Positions 6,930 to 17,052 of a stretch of DNA of 37,824 nucleotides are shown here, piece after piece (position 1 is the first letter of the stretch; every line of letters starts with the position of its first letter). This DNA comes from an uncultured Paracoccaceae bacterium. GTDB taxonomy: Bacteria > Pseudomonadota > Alphaproteobacteria > Rhodobacterales > Rhodobacteraceae. Both the position numbers and the translations under genes were made by a program. The DNA is taken from NCBI GenBank assembly GCA_947311485.1, contig CAMZLM010000015.1:1-37824 (forward strand). The letters are read 5' to 3'. Below the pieces are notes generated by a model. The model worked only from the letters and a program-made list of their open reading frames with translations, was not told the origin of the DNA and did not search any database.

Positions 6930-8083
6930 TGGTCGATAAAACCTTTCTGGACTGGCCGTTTTTCAAGGACCACCACCGCGACCATGCCGCGCGGCTGGAA
7001 ACATGGGCGGCCTTGAATCTGGCCGATATGGATCATGGCGACACCGACCAAACTTGCCGTGATCTGGTGGCGTCACTCGGGGCGGATGGCTGGTTATTGC
7101 CCTCCGGCATAGACCCTGAAACCGGTGGCGCACTGGATGTGCGCACCCTGTGCCTGACCCGTGAAACCCTGGCCCGATACGATGGGCTGGCCGACTTTGC
7201 CTTTGCCATGCAAGGCCTTGGAACAGGGGCAATTTCCTTGTTTGGCAGTAACCACCAAAAACGTGAATGGTTGTCCAAAACCCGCGCAGGCACTGCCATT
7301 TCCGCCTTTGCCCTGACAGAACCGCAATCCGGGTCCGATGTGGCCAATTCCACCATGACAGCGGTTGAAGACGGCGATGGCTTCATTCTAAACGGTGAAA
7401 AAACATGGATTTCAAACGGCGGAATAGCCGATGTCTATACCGTGTTTGCCCGCACCGGAGAGGCCCCGGGCGCCAAGGGACTGTCGGCCTTTGTTGTCCC
7501 TGCCGGCCTGCCCGGTTTTGACATTGCCGAACGCCTGCACACCATCGCCCCGCATCCGTTGGCGTTGTTGCGTTTCAACAACGTGAGGATTCCAAAATCC
7601 GCCCTGATCGGACAGCGCGGGGCCGGTTTCAAAATTGCCATGTCTGTACTGGATGTGTTCCGCTCCACTGTTGCCGCTGCCGCGCTCGGCTTTGCCCGCC
7701 GTGCATTGGACGAGGCCTTGATCCGCACCCGCGAACGGCAGGTCATGGGTGCGCCTTTGGCGGAATTGCAAATGGTGCAGGGACACATCGCGGACATGGC
7801 CCTTGATATCGATGCCAGCGCCCTGCTGGTGTACCGCGCCGCCTGGACCAAGGATTCCGGTGCGCCCCGCGTCACCCGCGAGGCCGCCATGGCCAAGCTG
7901 TTCGCCACCGATCAGGCGCAGGTGGTGATCGACAAAGCAGTACAGCTATTTGGCGGGGACGGCGTGCGGTCGGGCATGGTGGTGGAACGGCTCTATCGCG
8001 AGATCCGCGCCCTGCGCATTTATGAAGGCGCGTCCGATGTGCAAAAACTGATCATCGCGCGACAAACCATGGGGACAATATAA
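6929..8083 (+). CDS. Acyl-CoA dehydrogenase
   Basis: A 384-residue FAD-dependent acyl-CoA dehydrogenase of normal length. It shows the flavin-contacting motif [11 protein letters not shown] (127-137), the segment [19 protein letters not shown], and the C-terminal FGGDGVRSG and [16 protein letters not shown] regions. Glu366 in YEGASD is at the position of the catalytic base in short-chain enzymes. It should introduce a double bond into an acyl- or alicyclic-CoA, passing electrons to ETF. In this operon the likely substrate is a reduced or ring-derived CoA thioester from aminobenzoyl-CoA. It overlaps both neighbours by one base (TGATG before, TAATG after), so its expression is coupled to the tryptophan dioxygenase. 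A glutaryl-CoA dehydrogenase role is not supported by context. Confidence 0.85.
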   Translation: MVDKTFLDWPFFKDHHRDHAARLETWAALNLADMDHGDTDQTCRDLVASLGADGWLLPSGIDPETGGALDVRTLCLTRETLARYDGLADFAFAMQGLGTGAISLFGSNHQKREWLSKTRAGTAISAFALTEPQSGSDVANSTMTAVEDGDGFILNGEKTWISNGGIADVYTVFARTGEAPGAKGLSAFVVPAGLPGFDIAERLHTIAPHPLALLRFNNVRIPKSALIGQRGAGFKIAMSVLDVFRSTVAAAALGFARRALDEALIRTRERQVMGAPLAELQMVQGHIADMALDIDASALLVYRAAWTKDSGAPRVTREAAMAKLFATDQAQVVIDKAVQLFGGDGVRSGMVVERLYREIRALRIYEGASDVQKLIIARQTMGTI

Positions 8084-8919
8084 TGACCGAAGCTTTTGAT
8101 CCTGCCACAGACGGCGCAACGATGGATTTTGACGGGCGTATGTCCTATGGCGACTATCTGCAAATCGACAAGGTACTGGACGCACAGAAATGCCGCTCCG
8201 ATGCCCATGACGAAATGCTGTTTATCATTCAGCACCAAACATCCGAACTGTGGATGAAACTGTTGTTGCATGAAGTTGCCGCCGCCCGCACCGCCATTCG
8301 CAACGATCAACTCGCCCCGTCGTTCAAAATGCTGGCGCGGGTGTCGCGAATACTGGAACAATTGAACAACGCTTGGGACGTGCTGCGCACCATGACCCCC
8401 AGCGATTACACCCGTTTCCGCGCGGCATTGGGCCAGAGCAGCGGATTTCAATCTCTGCAATACCGGATGATCGAATTCGCACTGGGCAACCGTAACGATG
8501 CCATGATCCGCCCCCATGCCCATGTGCCGGAACACAAGCAGATGCTGGAAACAGAAATGGCGCAACCCAGCCTTTATCTGGAGGTGCTGCGGTACGCGGA
8601 TCGTCACGGTATGGCGCTTCCGGCTGATCTTCTGGCCACACCGGCCACGACCCCCCACAGCGCGCATCCGGCTGTAACCTCGCTTTGGGCCACGGTGTAT
8701 CGTGATCCTGAAAGCCACTGGTCCCTGTATGAATTGGCAGAAAAGCTGGTCGATCTGGAAGATTACTTTCGCCGCTGGCGTTTTAACCATGTCACCACGG
8801 TCGAACGCATAATCGGCTTCAAACGTGGCACTGGCGGCACAGGGGGCGTTAACTATTTGAAAAAGATGCTGGAGGTGGAATTATTCCCCGAACTCTGGCA
8901 CGTCAGGACGGAGTTGTAA
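8083..8919 (+). CDS. kynA: Tryptophan 2,3-dioxygenase
   Basis: A haem enzyme that opens the indole ring of L-tryptophan with O2 to give N-formylkynurenine, the first step of the kynurenine pathway. The 278-residue protein matches bacterial TDO in length. It shows the distal-pocket signature [18 protein letters not shown] (from residue 47, His51), [15 protein letters not shown] in the middle, and the proximal region [25 protein letters not shown] with the haem-ligating His near 236. It lies inside a CoA-thioester operon rather than beside kynureninase. The divergent arylformamidase-like gene supplies the next step. Kynureninase, needed to reach anthranilate, is absent from the window. Confidence 0.95.
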   Translation: MTEAFDPATDGATMDFDGRMSYGDYLQIDKVLDAQKCRSDAHDEMLFIIQHQTSELWMKLLLHEVAAARTAIRNDQLAPSFKMLARVSRILEQLNNAWDVLRTMTPSDYTRFRAALGQSSGFQSLQYRMIEFALGNRNDAMIRPHAHVPEHKQMLETEMAQPSLYLEVLRYADRHGMALPADLLATPATTPHSAHPAVTSLWATVYRDPESHWSLYELAEKLVDLEDYFRRWRFNHVTTVERIIGFKRGTGGTGGVNYLKKMLEVELFPELWHVRTEL

Positions 8920-8920
8920 C

Positions 8921-10558
8921 ATGACCCAGACCCTTGGCCCCAGCGCCCACACCGACACTTTTACACGCGATAACCTGCCACCGATGGATCAGTGGCCTGT
9001 GTTTCTTCTGGATGGATTCGACTATCCTGACCGGTTAAATGTGGGTGTGGAACTTACTGATTCTATGGTGGAAAAAGGGTTTGGTGACCACACTGCCCTG
9101 ATTGGCAATGGTCGGAGGCGTACCTATAAGGAACTGGCCGACTGGACCAACCGGCTCGCCCATGTGCTGGTGGATGATCTGGGCATAAAACCGGGTAATC
9201 GGGTGTTGATCCGCTCAGCCAACAATCCGGCGATGGTGGCCTGTTGGCTGGCTGCAACCAAGGTCGGGGCCGTGGTTGTAAATACCATGCCCATGCTGCG
9301 TTCGGGTGAGTTATCCGCGATCGTGGACAAGGCAGAAATCACCCATGCGCTCTGTGATACACGGTTGATGGACGAACTGGCGACTTGCGCCAAGAACAGC
9401 CCCCATTTGCAAACCGTGGCCGGATTTGACGGCACCATGAATCACGATGCGGAACTGGATCGGTTGGCACTGGAAAAACCGGTTCAATTCGAGGCCGTCA
9501 ACACCGGCCGCGATGATGTGGCATTATTGGGGTTTACATCAGGAACAACCGGCAAACCCAAGGCCACCATGCATTTTCACCGCGATTTGCTGATCATTGC
9601 CGACGGCTATGCCAAGGAAGTGTTGAACGTCACGCCCGATGACGTGTTCATCGGCTCCCCGCCGCTGGCTTTTACTTTCGGGCTGGGCGGGTTGGCTATA
9701 TTTCCATTGCGGTTTGGTGCGGCAGCAACCCTGCTGGAAAATGCATCCCCCCCCAATATGATCGAGATCATTCAGAAATACAAAGCGACCGTCTGCTTTA
9801 CCGCCCCCACGGCCTATCGCGCAATGTTATTGGCAATGGAAGAAGGGGCCGACCTTTCTTCCTTGCGCGCAGCCGTGTCTGCGGGCGAATCTTTGCCGGC
9901 TCCGGTTTATGACGACTGGATCAATTACACAGGCAAGGAAATGCTCGACGGGATCGGGGCCACCGAAATGCTGCATATCTTCATTTCCAACCGTTTCGGC
10001 AAATCCAAACCCGGTTGTACGGGCAAGCCTGTGACCGGATATCAGGTAAAAATCCTTGACAAAAACGGCGCTGAACAGGCCGTTGGAACCGTTGGTCGCC
10101 TTGCCGTTCGCGGGCCGACCGGCTGTCGGTATCTGAATGACGATCGGCAAAAAGACTATGTGCAGGACGGCTGGAACATCACCGGCGACAGCTTTTGGCA
10201 GGATGAAACCGGCTATCTGCATTTCGCCGCCCGTAACGATGATATGATTGTGTCCTCGGGCTATAACATTGCCGGACCGGAGGTCGAAGCCGCCCTGCTT
10301 TCCCATCCAGATGTGATAGAATGCGCCGTGATTGGCGCGCCGGACGAAGCCCGCGGCACCATTGTACAAGCACATGTGGTTTTGACAGAAACAGCCGGCA
10401 GGGATGAGGCGCAGATCCTCATGCTTCAGGCCCATGTGAAGAAAACCATCGCCCCCTACAAATACCCACGTTCCGTGGTATTTGTGGATGCACTTCCCAA
10501 AACCGAAACCGGCAAAATTCAGCGATTCCGCTTGCGCGGCGCGGATAAACCCGCCTGA
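8921..10558 (+). CDS. Benzoate-CoA ligase family enzyme, probable 2-aminobenzoate (anthranilate)-CoA ligase
   Basis: A 545-residue AMP-forming acyl-CoA synthetase. Visible motifs are the P-loop FTSGTTGKPKA (205-215), PPLAFTFGLGG (unlike typical fatty-acid ligases and common in benzoate-CoA ligases), the A5 motif GIGATEMLHIF, the hinge region around FAARNDDMIVSSGYNIAGPEVE, and the C-terminal PKTETGKIQR with catalytic Lys532. It would activate an aromatic acid as its acyl-AMP and then its CoA thioester. Because tryptophan dioxygenase is immediately upstream (one base between stop and start), anthranilate is the obvious substrate. This is a context inference; benzoate or a hydroxybenzoate cannot be excluded. 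Confidence 0.85.
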   Translation: MTQTLGPSAHTDTFTRDNLPPMDQWPVFLLDGFDYPDRLNVGVELTDSMVEKGFGDHTALIGNGRRRTYKELADWTNRLAHVLVDDLGIKPGNRVLIRSANNPAMVACWLAATKVGAVVVNTMPMLRSGELSAIVDKAEITHALCDTRLMDELATCAKNSPHLQTVAGFDGTMNHDAELDRLALEKPVQFEAVNTGRDDVALLGFTSGTTGKPKATMHFHRDLLIIADGYAKEVLNVTPDDVFIGSPPLAFTFGLGGLAIFPLRFGAAATLLENASPPNMIEIIQKYKATVCFTAPTAYRAMLLAMEEGADLSSLRAAVSAGESLPAPVYDDWINYTGKEMLDGIGATEMLHIFISNRFGKSKPGCTGKPVTGYQVKILDKNGAEQAVGTVGRLAVRGPTGCRYLNDDRQKDYVQDGWNITGDSFWQDETGYLHFAARNDDMIVSSGYNIAGPEVEAALLSHPDVIECAVIGAPDEARGTIVQAHVVLTETAGRDEAQILMLQAHVKKTIAPYKYPRSVVFVDALPKTETGKIQRFRLRGADKPA

Positions 10559-10581
10559 ATAGCGCAAAAAGGAGACACCCC

Positions 10582-10821
10582 ATGACAACCTGCGTATTTA
10601 TCCAGATCCGCTGCACACCCGGCACCACCTATGATGTGGCTAACGAAATCGCCTTGTATGAAATCCATTCCGAATTGTTTTCGACGAGCGGCGAATATGA
10701 CCTGCTGATGAAAATGTACATTCCGGAATCAGAGGACGTCGGCAAATACATCAACGAGCATTTGCTCAAAATCAAAGGAATTGAACGCAGTTTGACAACG
10801 CTGACGTTCAAGGCATTTTAG
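10582..10821 (+). CDS. Stand-alone Lrp/AsnC ligand-binding (RAM) domain protein
   Basis: The 79 residues cover only the effector-binding, oligomerising domain of Lrp/AsnC regulators: CVFIQIRCTPGTTYDVANEIALYEIHSELFSTSGEYDLLMKMYIPESEDVGKYI-type beta-alpha-beta-beta-alpha-beta content (quoted here only in outline), with no helix-turn-helix. A strong AAGGAGACACCC ribosome site precedes the ATG, so the short form is genuine and not a truncated reading. Stand-alone RAM proteins form ring-shaped oligomers and can bind amino acids. In this operon it might sense an amino acid such as tryptophan or kynurenine, or modulate a partner protein; neither is shown by the sequence. The same arrangement is common enough in related operons that it is probably functional. 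Confidence 0.8.
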   Translation: MTTCVFIQIRCTPGTTYDVANEIALYEIHSELFSTSGEYDLLMKMYIPESEDVGKYINEHLLKIKGIERSLTTLTFKAF

Positions 10822-10830
10822 GGGAAAAAC

Positions 10831-11229
10831 GTGGCGCATGAATTTGTAAAACCCGATGGCTGGGCACCGGCCAAAGGGTATAATAACGGTGTTCTGTCCA
10901 AAGACGGGCACTTGTTTGTGGGCGGTCAGATTGGCTGGACCAAGGATCAGGTGTTCGAGAGCCACGATTTTATCGGCCAAATGGAACAGGCCCTGCGGAA
11001 TATTGTCGATGTCGTTGAAACCGCTGGCGGCACAGTGGCCGATGTTACCCGCCTGACCTGGTATGTGACCGACAAAAAGGAATATCTGGCCCGTCAGGCA
11101 GAAATCGGCGCGGTCTATCGCAAAGTGTTCGGCCGGCATTTCCCCGCGATGACCATGGTGGTTGTTGCCGCCCTGATCGAGGACGAAGCCCTGGTTGAAA
11201 TAGAGGCCACCGCCGTTCTGGGTACTTGA
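10831..11229 (+). CDS. RidA/YjgF-family protein (enamine/imine or aminoacrylate deaminase type)
   Basis: A 132-residue protein of the trimeric RidA superfamily: FVGGQIGWTK near the N-terminus, QMEQALRNIVDVVETAGGTVADVTRLTWYVTD in the middle, and the C-terminal FPAMTMVVVAALIEDEALVEIEATAV. The canonical RidA arginine of the 'sRv.v' motif is not seen; the corresponding stretch is FPAMTMVVVAAL, so it may belong to a subgroup other than archetypal RidA. Members of such subgroups include 2-aminomuconate deaminases, and removal of an amino group from a ring-derived enamine would fit an anthraniloyl-CoA route; this is inference. The start is GTG with GGGGAAAAAC before it, nine bases after the previous stop. 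Confidence 0.82.
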   Translation: MAHEFVKPDGWAPAKGYNNGVLSKDGHLFVGGQIGWTKDQVFESHDFIGQMEQALRNIVDVVETAGGTVADVTRLTWYVTDKKEYLARQAEIGAVYRKVFGRHFPAMTMVVVAALIEDEALVEIEATAVLGT

Positions 11230-11274
11230 TTTTTCCGCTCCGCACGTCAGGTTGATTCCGAAAGAGGAGAAACT

Positions 11275-11865
11275 ATGTTCTGGGACGAAAAGTTTAGCGC
11301 CGATCATTATATCTATGGCACCGATCCGAACGACTTTCTGGCGGCGCAGGTCGGGGCCATTCCCAAGGGCAGGGTTCTGTGCATCGGGGATGGCGAAGGC
11401 CGCAACGGCGTTTTTCTGGCCACCCAAGGCTATCAGGTAACGTCTGTGGATTCCTCCCGCGTCGGTCTGGGCAAGGCACAAAAACTGGCGGCAGAAAAGG
11501 GCGTGACCCTTGAAACCGTTGTGGCCGATCTGAATGATTTTGATATGGGGCACGCGGCATGGGATGGGGTGGTATCGATCTATTGCCACCTTCCCGAGCC
11601 CCTGCGCCAAAAGGTGCATGGCAACATTGTGCGCGCCCTTAACCCGGGTGGCGTACTGCTGCTGGAGGCCTATACCCCGAAACAGCTGGAATACAACATG
11701 GGCGGGCCGCCTGTGGTGGAATTGATGTACACCGCCGATATTCTGCGCCATGATTTGGCCAGTCTTGAATTTGAACACCTGCAAGAGCTTGACCGCGAAG
11801 TCATCGAAGGCACCCACCATTTCGGTATGGGGGCCGTGGTGCAGGCGATCGCCCAGAAACCATAA
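11275..11865 (+). CDS. Class I SAM-dependent methyltransferase (TehB-like)
   Basis: A 196-residue Rossmann-fold methyltransferase. Motif I is VLCIGDGEGRNGVFLA (residues about 35-50), motif II reads VTSVDSSRVGLGKA, and motif IV is WDGVVSIYCHLPEPLR with ALNPGGVLLLEAYTP after it. This arrangement resembles the tellurite-resistance/TehB and thiopurine-type small methyltransferases, but no substrate can be assigned. A strong AGAGGAG ribosome site precedes the ATG. The 45-base gap to the RidA gene contains no obvious terminator, so it may be the last gene of the catabolic operon. It could also be independent. Confidence 0.8.
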   Translation: MFWDEKFSADHYIYGTDPNDFLAAQVGAIPKGRVLCIGDGEGRNGVFLATQGYQVTSVDSSRVGLGKAQKLAAEKGVTLETVVADLNDFDMGHAAWDGVVSIYCHLPEPLRQKVHGNIVRALNPGGVLLLEAYTPKQLEYNMGGPPVVELMYTADILRHDLASLEFEHLQELDREVIEGTHHFGMGAVVQAIAQKP

Positions 11866-11893
11866 AAAAGACCCTGCCTTTTGCAAGGCAGGG
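11864..11893 (-). terminator. Rho-independent terminator of the rnhB-ccrM transcript
   Basis: CCCTGCCTT (11872-11880) and AAGGCAGGG (11885-11893) form a perfect 9-bp stem with loop TTGC. On the minus strand it is followed by the T tract at 11869-11864. It lies about 95 bases after the ccrM stop. On the plus strand the hairpin follows the methyltransferase stop but has no T tract. Confidence 0.85.
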
Positions 11894-11986
11894 CTAGTCA
11901 GGTTTCACGTCTGTCGGCGGATGCCATCAGACGCTGGCGGTAAACTTGTAAAGTTGAGACAGGATTCAGGTTTAACCCGAAAAGCC

Positions 11987-13093
<1,107 letters not shown>

Positions 13094-13182
13094 CTACTGC
13101 CTCGTCTCGCGCATTTTTGCGTCGTTGGCCTTAGGATGTGTTAAAGCCGTTTCAAGGTCAATTTATTTATGTTTCAAGAAAA

Positions 13183-13800
13183 TTAATTTTTTTCTTCACA
13201 CAATATCTTGTGGATAGGTTTGAATGAACGTCGATGATGTTGTGTTACGCCGATTTCATTTAAGGCAGAAATGTGTTGTTTTGTGCCATATCCGGCATTT
13301 TTCTCCCAGCCATAACCGGGGTGCTGTTGCGCCAGCGCAACCATCAAATTATCGCGTGTTACTTTTGCAACAATGGACGCCGCAGCAATGGATAGCGAAC
13401 GGGCATCCCCCTTGATCAGACACTCTGCCGGACACGGCAATTCGGGGGGGATTTTATTCCCGTCAATCAGGGCATAGTCAGCGGGTTTCTGTAGTTTTCC
13501 CAGCGCCAGACGCATCGCCAGAAACGTTGCTTGCAGGATATTGATCCGGTCGATGACCTCGACATCGACATGGGCAATGCCCACATCGGCACTGTCGAGA
13601 ATGGGCTGCAACAAGGCCTCGCGGCGACGCTTGCTCAAGGCCTTGGAATCGCCCAACCCTTCGGGGATATTGTTCGGGTCCAGCACCACCGCACAGGCCG
13701 TCACAGGGCCGGCCCACGGTCCACGGCCCACCTCGTCTATACCAGCAATCCGGGTGATTGACGGGTTCTTGTACAGGCGTTTTTCTATTTCAGGGTCCAT
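13183..13800 (-). CDS. rnhB: Ribonuclease HII
   Basis: A 205-residue RNase HII that nicks RNA in RNA-DNA hybrids and removes misincorporated ribonucleotides. The metal-binding residues are visible: Asp22 and Glu23 in GIDEVGRGPWAGP, Asp113 in ALIDGN and Asp132 in IKGDARS. The family-typical SIAAASIVAKVTRD and the HPGYGWEKNAGYGT segments follow. GGAGGT lies five bases before the ATG. Upstream, between infB and this gene, is a strong terminator whose T tract ends just before that ribosome site. Transcription must therefore come by read-through or from a promoter that is itself followed by the terminator. Confidence 0.95.
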   Translation of the reverse strand: MDPEIEKRLYKNPSITRIAGIDEVGRGPWAGPVTACAVVLDPNNIPEGLGDSKALSKRRREALLQPILDSADVGIAHVDVEVIDRINILQATFLAMRLALGKLQKPADYALIDGNKIPPELPCPAECLIKGDARSLSIAAASIVAKVTRDNLMVALAQQHPGYGWEKNAGYGTKQHISALNEIGVTQHHRRSFKPIHKILCEEKN

Positions 13801-13814
13801 GCTCTACCTCCAAC

Positions 13815-13839
13815 AAAAAACCCCCGCCAAAGGCGAGGG
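13815..13839 (-). terminator. Rho-independent terminator after infB, located in the rnhB leader
   Basis: On the minus strand CCCTCGCC (13839-13832) pairs with GGCGGGGG (13828-13821), with one G-T wobble and loop TTT, then runs into TTTTTT (13820-13815). It lies 28 bases after the infB stop and only a few bases before the GGAGGT ribosome site of rnhB, leaving no space for a promoter in between. Confidence 0.88.
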
Positions 13840-13867
13840 CTTATGTACTTCACAAAACCGGTTTGCA

Positions 13868-16378
13868 TCAGTCCAGTGTGCGTTCGATTTCCTCGGTTTC
13901 GAAAATCTCGATGACATCGTTTGCACGAATGTCTTCGTAATTTTCAAAGGCCATACCACATTCCTGACCACCCTGAACCTCTTTGACTTCGTCTTTGTGG
14001 CGTTTCAGGGTTTTCAGCTTGCCTTCGTGGATCACAACGTTGTCACGCAGCAAACGCACGCCGGCAGCACGGCGGGCAACGCCTTCGGTGACTTCACAAC
14101 CGGCAATCTTGCCAACACCGGTGATTTTGAACACCTCTTTGATCTTGGCGTACCCGATAAAGGTTTCCTTGATCTCGGCAGAGAGCAGACCAGAGGCCGC
14201 TTTCTTCACGTCGTCCACCAGATCATAGATGATCGAATAATAGCGGATCTCGACGCCCTTCTGGTTGGCTGCGTTGCGTGCCGACGCATTCGCACGCACG
14301 TTAAAGCCAATGATCGGTGCGCCAGAGGCCTCGGCCAAGGTTACATCGGATTCGGTAATCGCACCAACGCCCGAATGCAGCACCCGCACGCGGACCTCAT
14401 CGTTGCCGACTTTCTCCATCGCTTGAACGATGGCTTCTTCGGAACCTTGAACATCGGCTTTGACCAGAATCGGCAGTTCGGAAACATTCTGGTCTGCCTT
14501 GGCCTTGGCCAACAGCTGATCCAGTGTCGCACCGGCACCGGCGGCGGCCTTTTTGTCTTTGGCAACCTGATGGCGGTAATCGGCAATTTCGCGGGCTTCA
14601 GCTTCGCTGGCAACCACGTTCAGAACATCGCCGGCCTCTGGTGCGCCGTTCAGGCCCAGAACCTCTACAGGGACCGACGGTCCGGCCTCATTTACACGAT
14701 CGCCTTGATCGTCGATCAGGGCACGCACCTTGCCGTATTGTTCGCCAACAACAAAGATATCGCCTTTGCGCAGGGTCCCTTTTTGTACCAGAACCGTTGC
14801 AACCGGCCCCCGGCCCACATCCAGCTTGGCCTCGATCACGGCACCTTCTGCAGGGCGGTCGGGGTTTGCTTTCAGGTCAAGGATTTCTGCTTGCAGAACG
14901 ATCGCCTCCAACAGCTCGGGAATACCTTCGCCGGTTAGGGCCGACAGTTCCACATCCTGCACTTCACCGGACATGGCTTCTACGATCACTTCGTGTTGCA
15001 ACAACTGGGTGCGTACCTTCATCGGGTCCGCGCCTTCTTTGTCCATCTTGTTGATCGCCACAATCATCGGCACCTTGGCTGCTTGCGCGTGGTTGATCGC
15101 TTCGATGGTTTGCGGCATGACGCTATCGTCTGCGGCGACAACCAGTACAACAATATCCGTCACTTGCGCACCACGCGCACGCATCGACGTAAACGCCGCG
15201 TGGCCCGGAGTATCCAGGAAGGACAGAACCGTGCCGTCATCGGTGGTAATCTGATAGGCCCCGATATGCTGGGTAATGCCACCGGCCTCGCCCGACACAA
15301 CATTGGTTTTGCGGATCACATCCAGAACCGATGTCTTGCCGTGGTCAACGTGGCCCATGATCGTAATCACCGGCGGACGTGGTTTCAGATCTTTTTCGTC
15401 GTCTTCGATCGCGGTGATCGCATCTTCTACGTCTGCATCGGAAACACGGACCACTTTGTGGCCGAATTCCTCTACGACCAGTTCGGCGGTATCCGCATCA
15501 ATGGTTTGGTTTTGCGTCGCCATGATCCCGTTGGTCATCAGAACCTTAACCACAGCGGCCACACGTTCGGCCATCCGGTTTGCCAGTTCCTGAACGGTAA
15601 TGGCCTCTGGCACTTGAACGTCGCGCACCTGTTTTTCGTGCTCGATCTTTTGACCGCCACCCATTTTCCGGCGTTCACGTTCCTGCGCACGTTTCATCGC
15701 AGCCATGGAACGCTGGCGTCCGCCACGATCACCCGAAAGCGCCTGATTGATGGTCAGCTTACCGGAACGGCGGCGATCACCACCCTTGTTGCGGTTTTGC
15801 TTTTTGTCGTCCTGCGGTTTGATATCCCGTTTAGGGGCTGCAGTTTTAAAATTCGGTGTGCGCGCAGAAGCAGCGGCCTCCATGGCTGCCGGATCGGCAG
15901 GCTGGGGCTTGGGCTTGGCGGCTTCGGCCTTGGCAGCGGCCTTTGCCTTGGCTTCGTCTTCCTTGGCGCGCTTGGCGGCTTCTTCTTTTTGACGAATGCG
16001 ATCAGCGCGCTCTTGTTCTTCGCGCTCTTTGCTTTCTTTGTCGCGGCGACGTTCGGCACGATCGGCTTCGCGACGCGCGGTTTCAGCCACTTCTTTGGCT
16101 TTGCGCTCGCTTTCCATAGCGGCAGCCGCTTGCAGCGCCTTTTTGCGGCGTTCCATTTCCACATCGGAAATGCCAACAGCACGCGGGCCGCTTCCGGTGC
16201 CTGTGCCCGGCTTGCCTGCGCCTGATTTTGGCACAAACACACGTTTGCGTTTTTTCTCTACCACAACAGATTTCGTTCGGCCGTGAGAGAAACTCTGACG
16301 TACCCGGCTTGTCTGTGTTCCGCCGCGCAGACCCAGAGTTTTACCTGTGTTACCGTCGTTTTTGTTTTCGTCACTCAT
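13868..16378 (-). CDS. infB: Translation initiation factor IF-2
   Basis: The 836-residue GTPase positions fMet-tRNA on the 30S subunit and promotes subunit joining. The start [20 protein letters not shown] is typical for alphaproteobacteria and leaves eight bases to the preceding gene. Residues about 75-200 are a long charged Ala/Lys/Glu/Arg-rich, probably coiled or disordered, segment. The IF2 N-terminal subdomain ([19 protein letters not shown]) precedes the G domain, with G1 GHVDHGKTS (342-350), DTPGH (389-393) and NKMD (443-446). C-terminal domains end with [22 protein letters not shown]. It is the last gene of the rimP operon proper. Confidence 0.97.
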   Translation of the reverse strand: MSDENKNDGNTGKTLGLRGGTQTSRVRQSFSHGRTKSVVVEKKRKRVFVPKSGAGKPGTGTGSGPRAVGISDVEMERRKKALQAAAAMESERKAKEVAETARREADRAERRRDKESKEREEQERADRIRQKEEAAKRAKEDEAKAKAAAKAEAAKPKPQPADPAAMEAAASARTPNFKTAAPKRDIKPQDDKKQNRNKGGDRRRSGKLTINQALSGDRGGRQRSMAAMKRAQERERRKMGGGQKIEHEKQVRDVQVPEAITVQELANRMAERVAAVVKVLMTNGIMATQNQTIDADTAELVVEEFGHKVVRVSDADVEDAITAIEDDEKDLKPRPPVITIMGHVDHGKTSVLDVIRKTNVVSGEAGGITQHIGAYQITTDDGTVLSFLDTPGHAAFTSMRARGAQVTDIVVLVVAADDSVMPQTIEAINHAQAAKVPMIVAINKMDKEGADPMKVRTQLLQHEVIVEAMSGEVQDVELSALTGEGIPELLEAIVLQAEILDLKANPDRPAEGAVIEAKLDVGRGPVATVLVQKGTLRKGDIFVVGEQYGKVRALIDDQGDRVNEAGPSVPVEVLGLNGAPEAGDVLNVVASEAEAREIADYRHQVAKDKKAAAGAGATLDQLLAKAKADQNVSELPILVKADVQGSEEAIVQAMEKVGNDEVRVRVLHSGVGAITESDVTLAEASGAPIIGFNVRANASARNAANQKGVEIRYYSIIYDLVDDVKKAASGLLSAEIKETFIGYAKIKEVFKITGVGKIAGCEVTEGVARRAAGVRLLRDNVVIHEGKLKTLKRHKDEVKEVQGGQECGMAFENYEDIRANDVIEIFETEEIERTLD

Positions 16379-16386
16379 GTCGTCAA

Positions 16387-17028
16387 TCAACCTTTCACCG
16401 CCGGCTCTCCGGCTGTATTCGCCTCTGTTTTGGCATCCTCTCCGCGAACCGCAGAGAGCCTTGCTACCTCTGATCTGATCTTTTTGGTCAGACCACCCGG
16501 AGCAAGCGCCGCATGTATCACATGTTCCCGCCCAAAAGCCAAACCCAATTCGGCGGCTTTCAAGCATGAAATGTAGGAATTTTTTCCGCTGGGCGGACGT
16601 AGCTTCCGCTTTTGCGGCTCGGAACCGTCTTGGGCCTGTAATAGCACAACAACGCCGCCCGACATCAGGGCAGAACGGACCTTGTCGAATCCACAATAGG
16701 CAATGCCGCCTTTTCGCGCCATTGAAATCAGATCAATCACCTTTTTCAGCAATAACGCTTCGGTTAGATCCAACAACCCATCGGGGATTTTCGCCTGTGC
16801 CTTGGCGGCACGGGAAAAGGCGTTCTTTTTGATCGCCAATTCCAGATCTTCACGTCGAGCCGACACCCAAAGCCCGCGACCGGGCAAACGCGCGGAAATA
16901 TCCGGCGTTACGGTGCCATCCGGGGCCAAGACAAACCGAATGAGTCCGGTGCATGGCTGCACCAGACCAGACGCAATACAGCGTCTTTCCGTCTCATTGG
17001 TTTTTATCTTTCGTCCAGCACGACCCAA
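16387..17028 (-). CDS. RNA-binding protein, YlxR domain fused to an L7Ae-like domain
   Basis: A 213-residue protein of the nusA-infB operon. The N-terminal YlxR/DUF448 domain contains [25 protein letters not shown] and [15 protein letters not shown] (residues about 13-60). The C-terminal half ([19 protein letters not shown] to [11 protein letters not shown]) resembles L7Ae/RplGA-type RNA-binding folds. In Firmicutes these are two separate genes, ylxR and ylxQ; the fusion is usual in alphaproteobacteria. Its RNA partner is not known from the sequence; a role in rRNA or transcription-complex assembly is likely. No upstream ATG exists between the nusA stop and the domain, so the start is taken as TTG at 17028 (giving MGRAGRK). 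Only a weak TGGGAT lies upstream. Confidence 0.85.
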   Translation of the reverse strand: MGRAGRKIKTNETERRCIASGLVQPCTGLIRFVLAPDGTVTPDISARLPGRGLWVSARREDLELAIKKNAFSRAAKAQAKIPDGLLDLTEALLLKKVIDLISMARKGGIAYCGFDKVRSALMSGGVVVLLQAQDGSEPQKRKLRPPSGKNSYISCLKAAELGLAFGREHVIHAALAPGGLTKKIRSEVARLSAVRGEDAKTEANTAGEPAVKG

Positions 17029-17052
17029 GCGTATATCCCAAAGCCCAAAACA

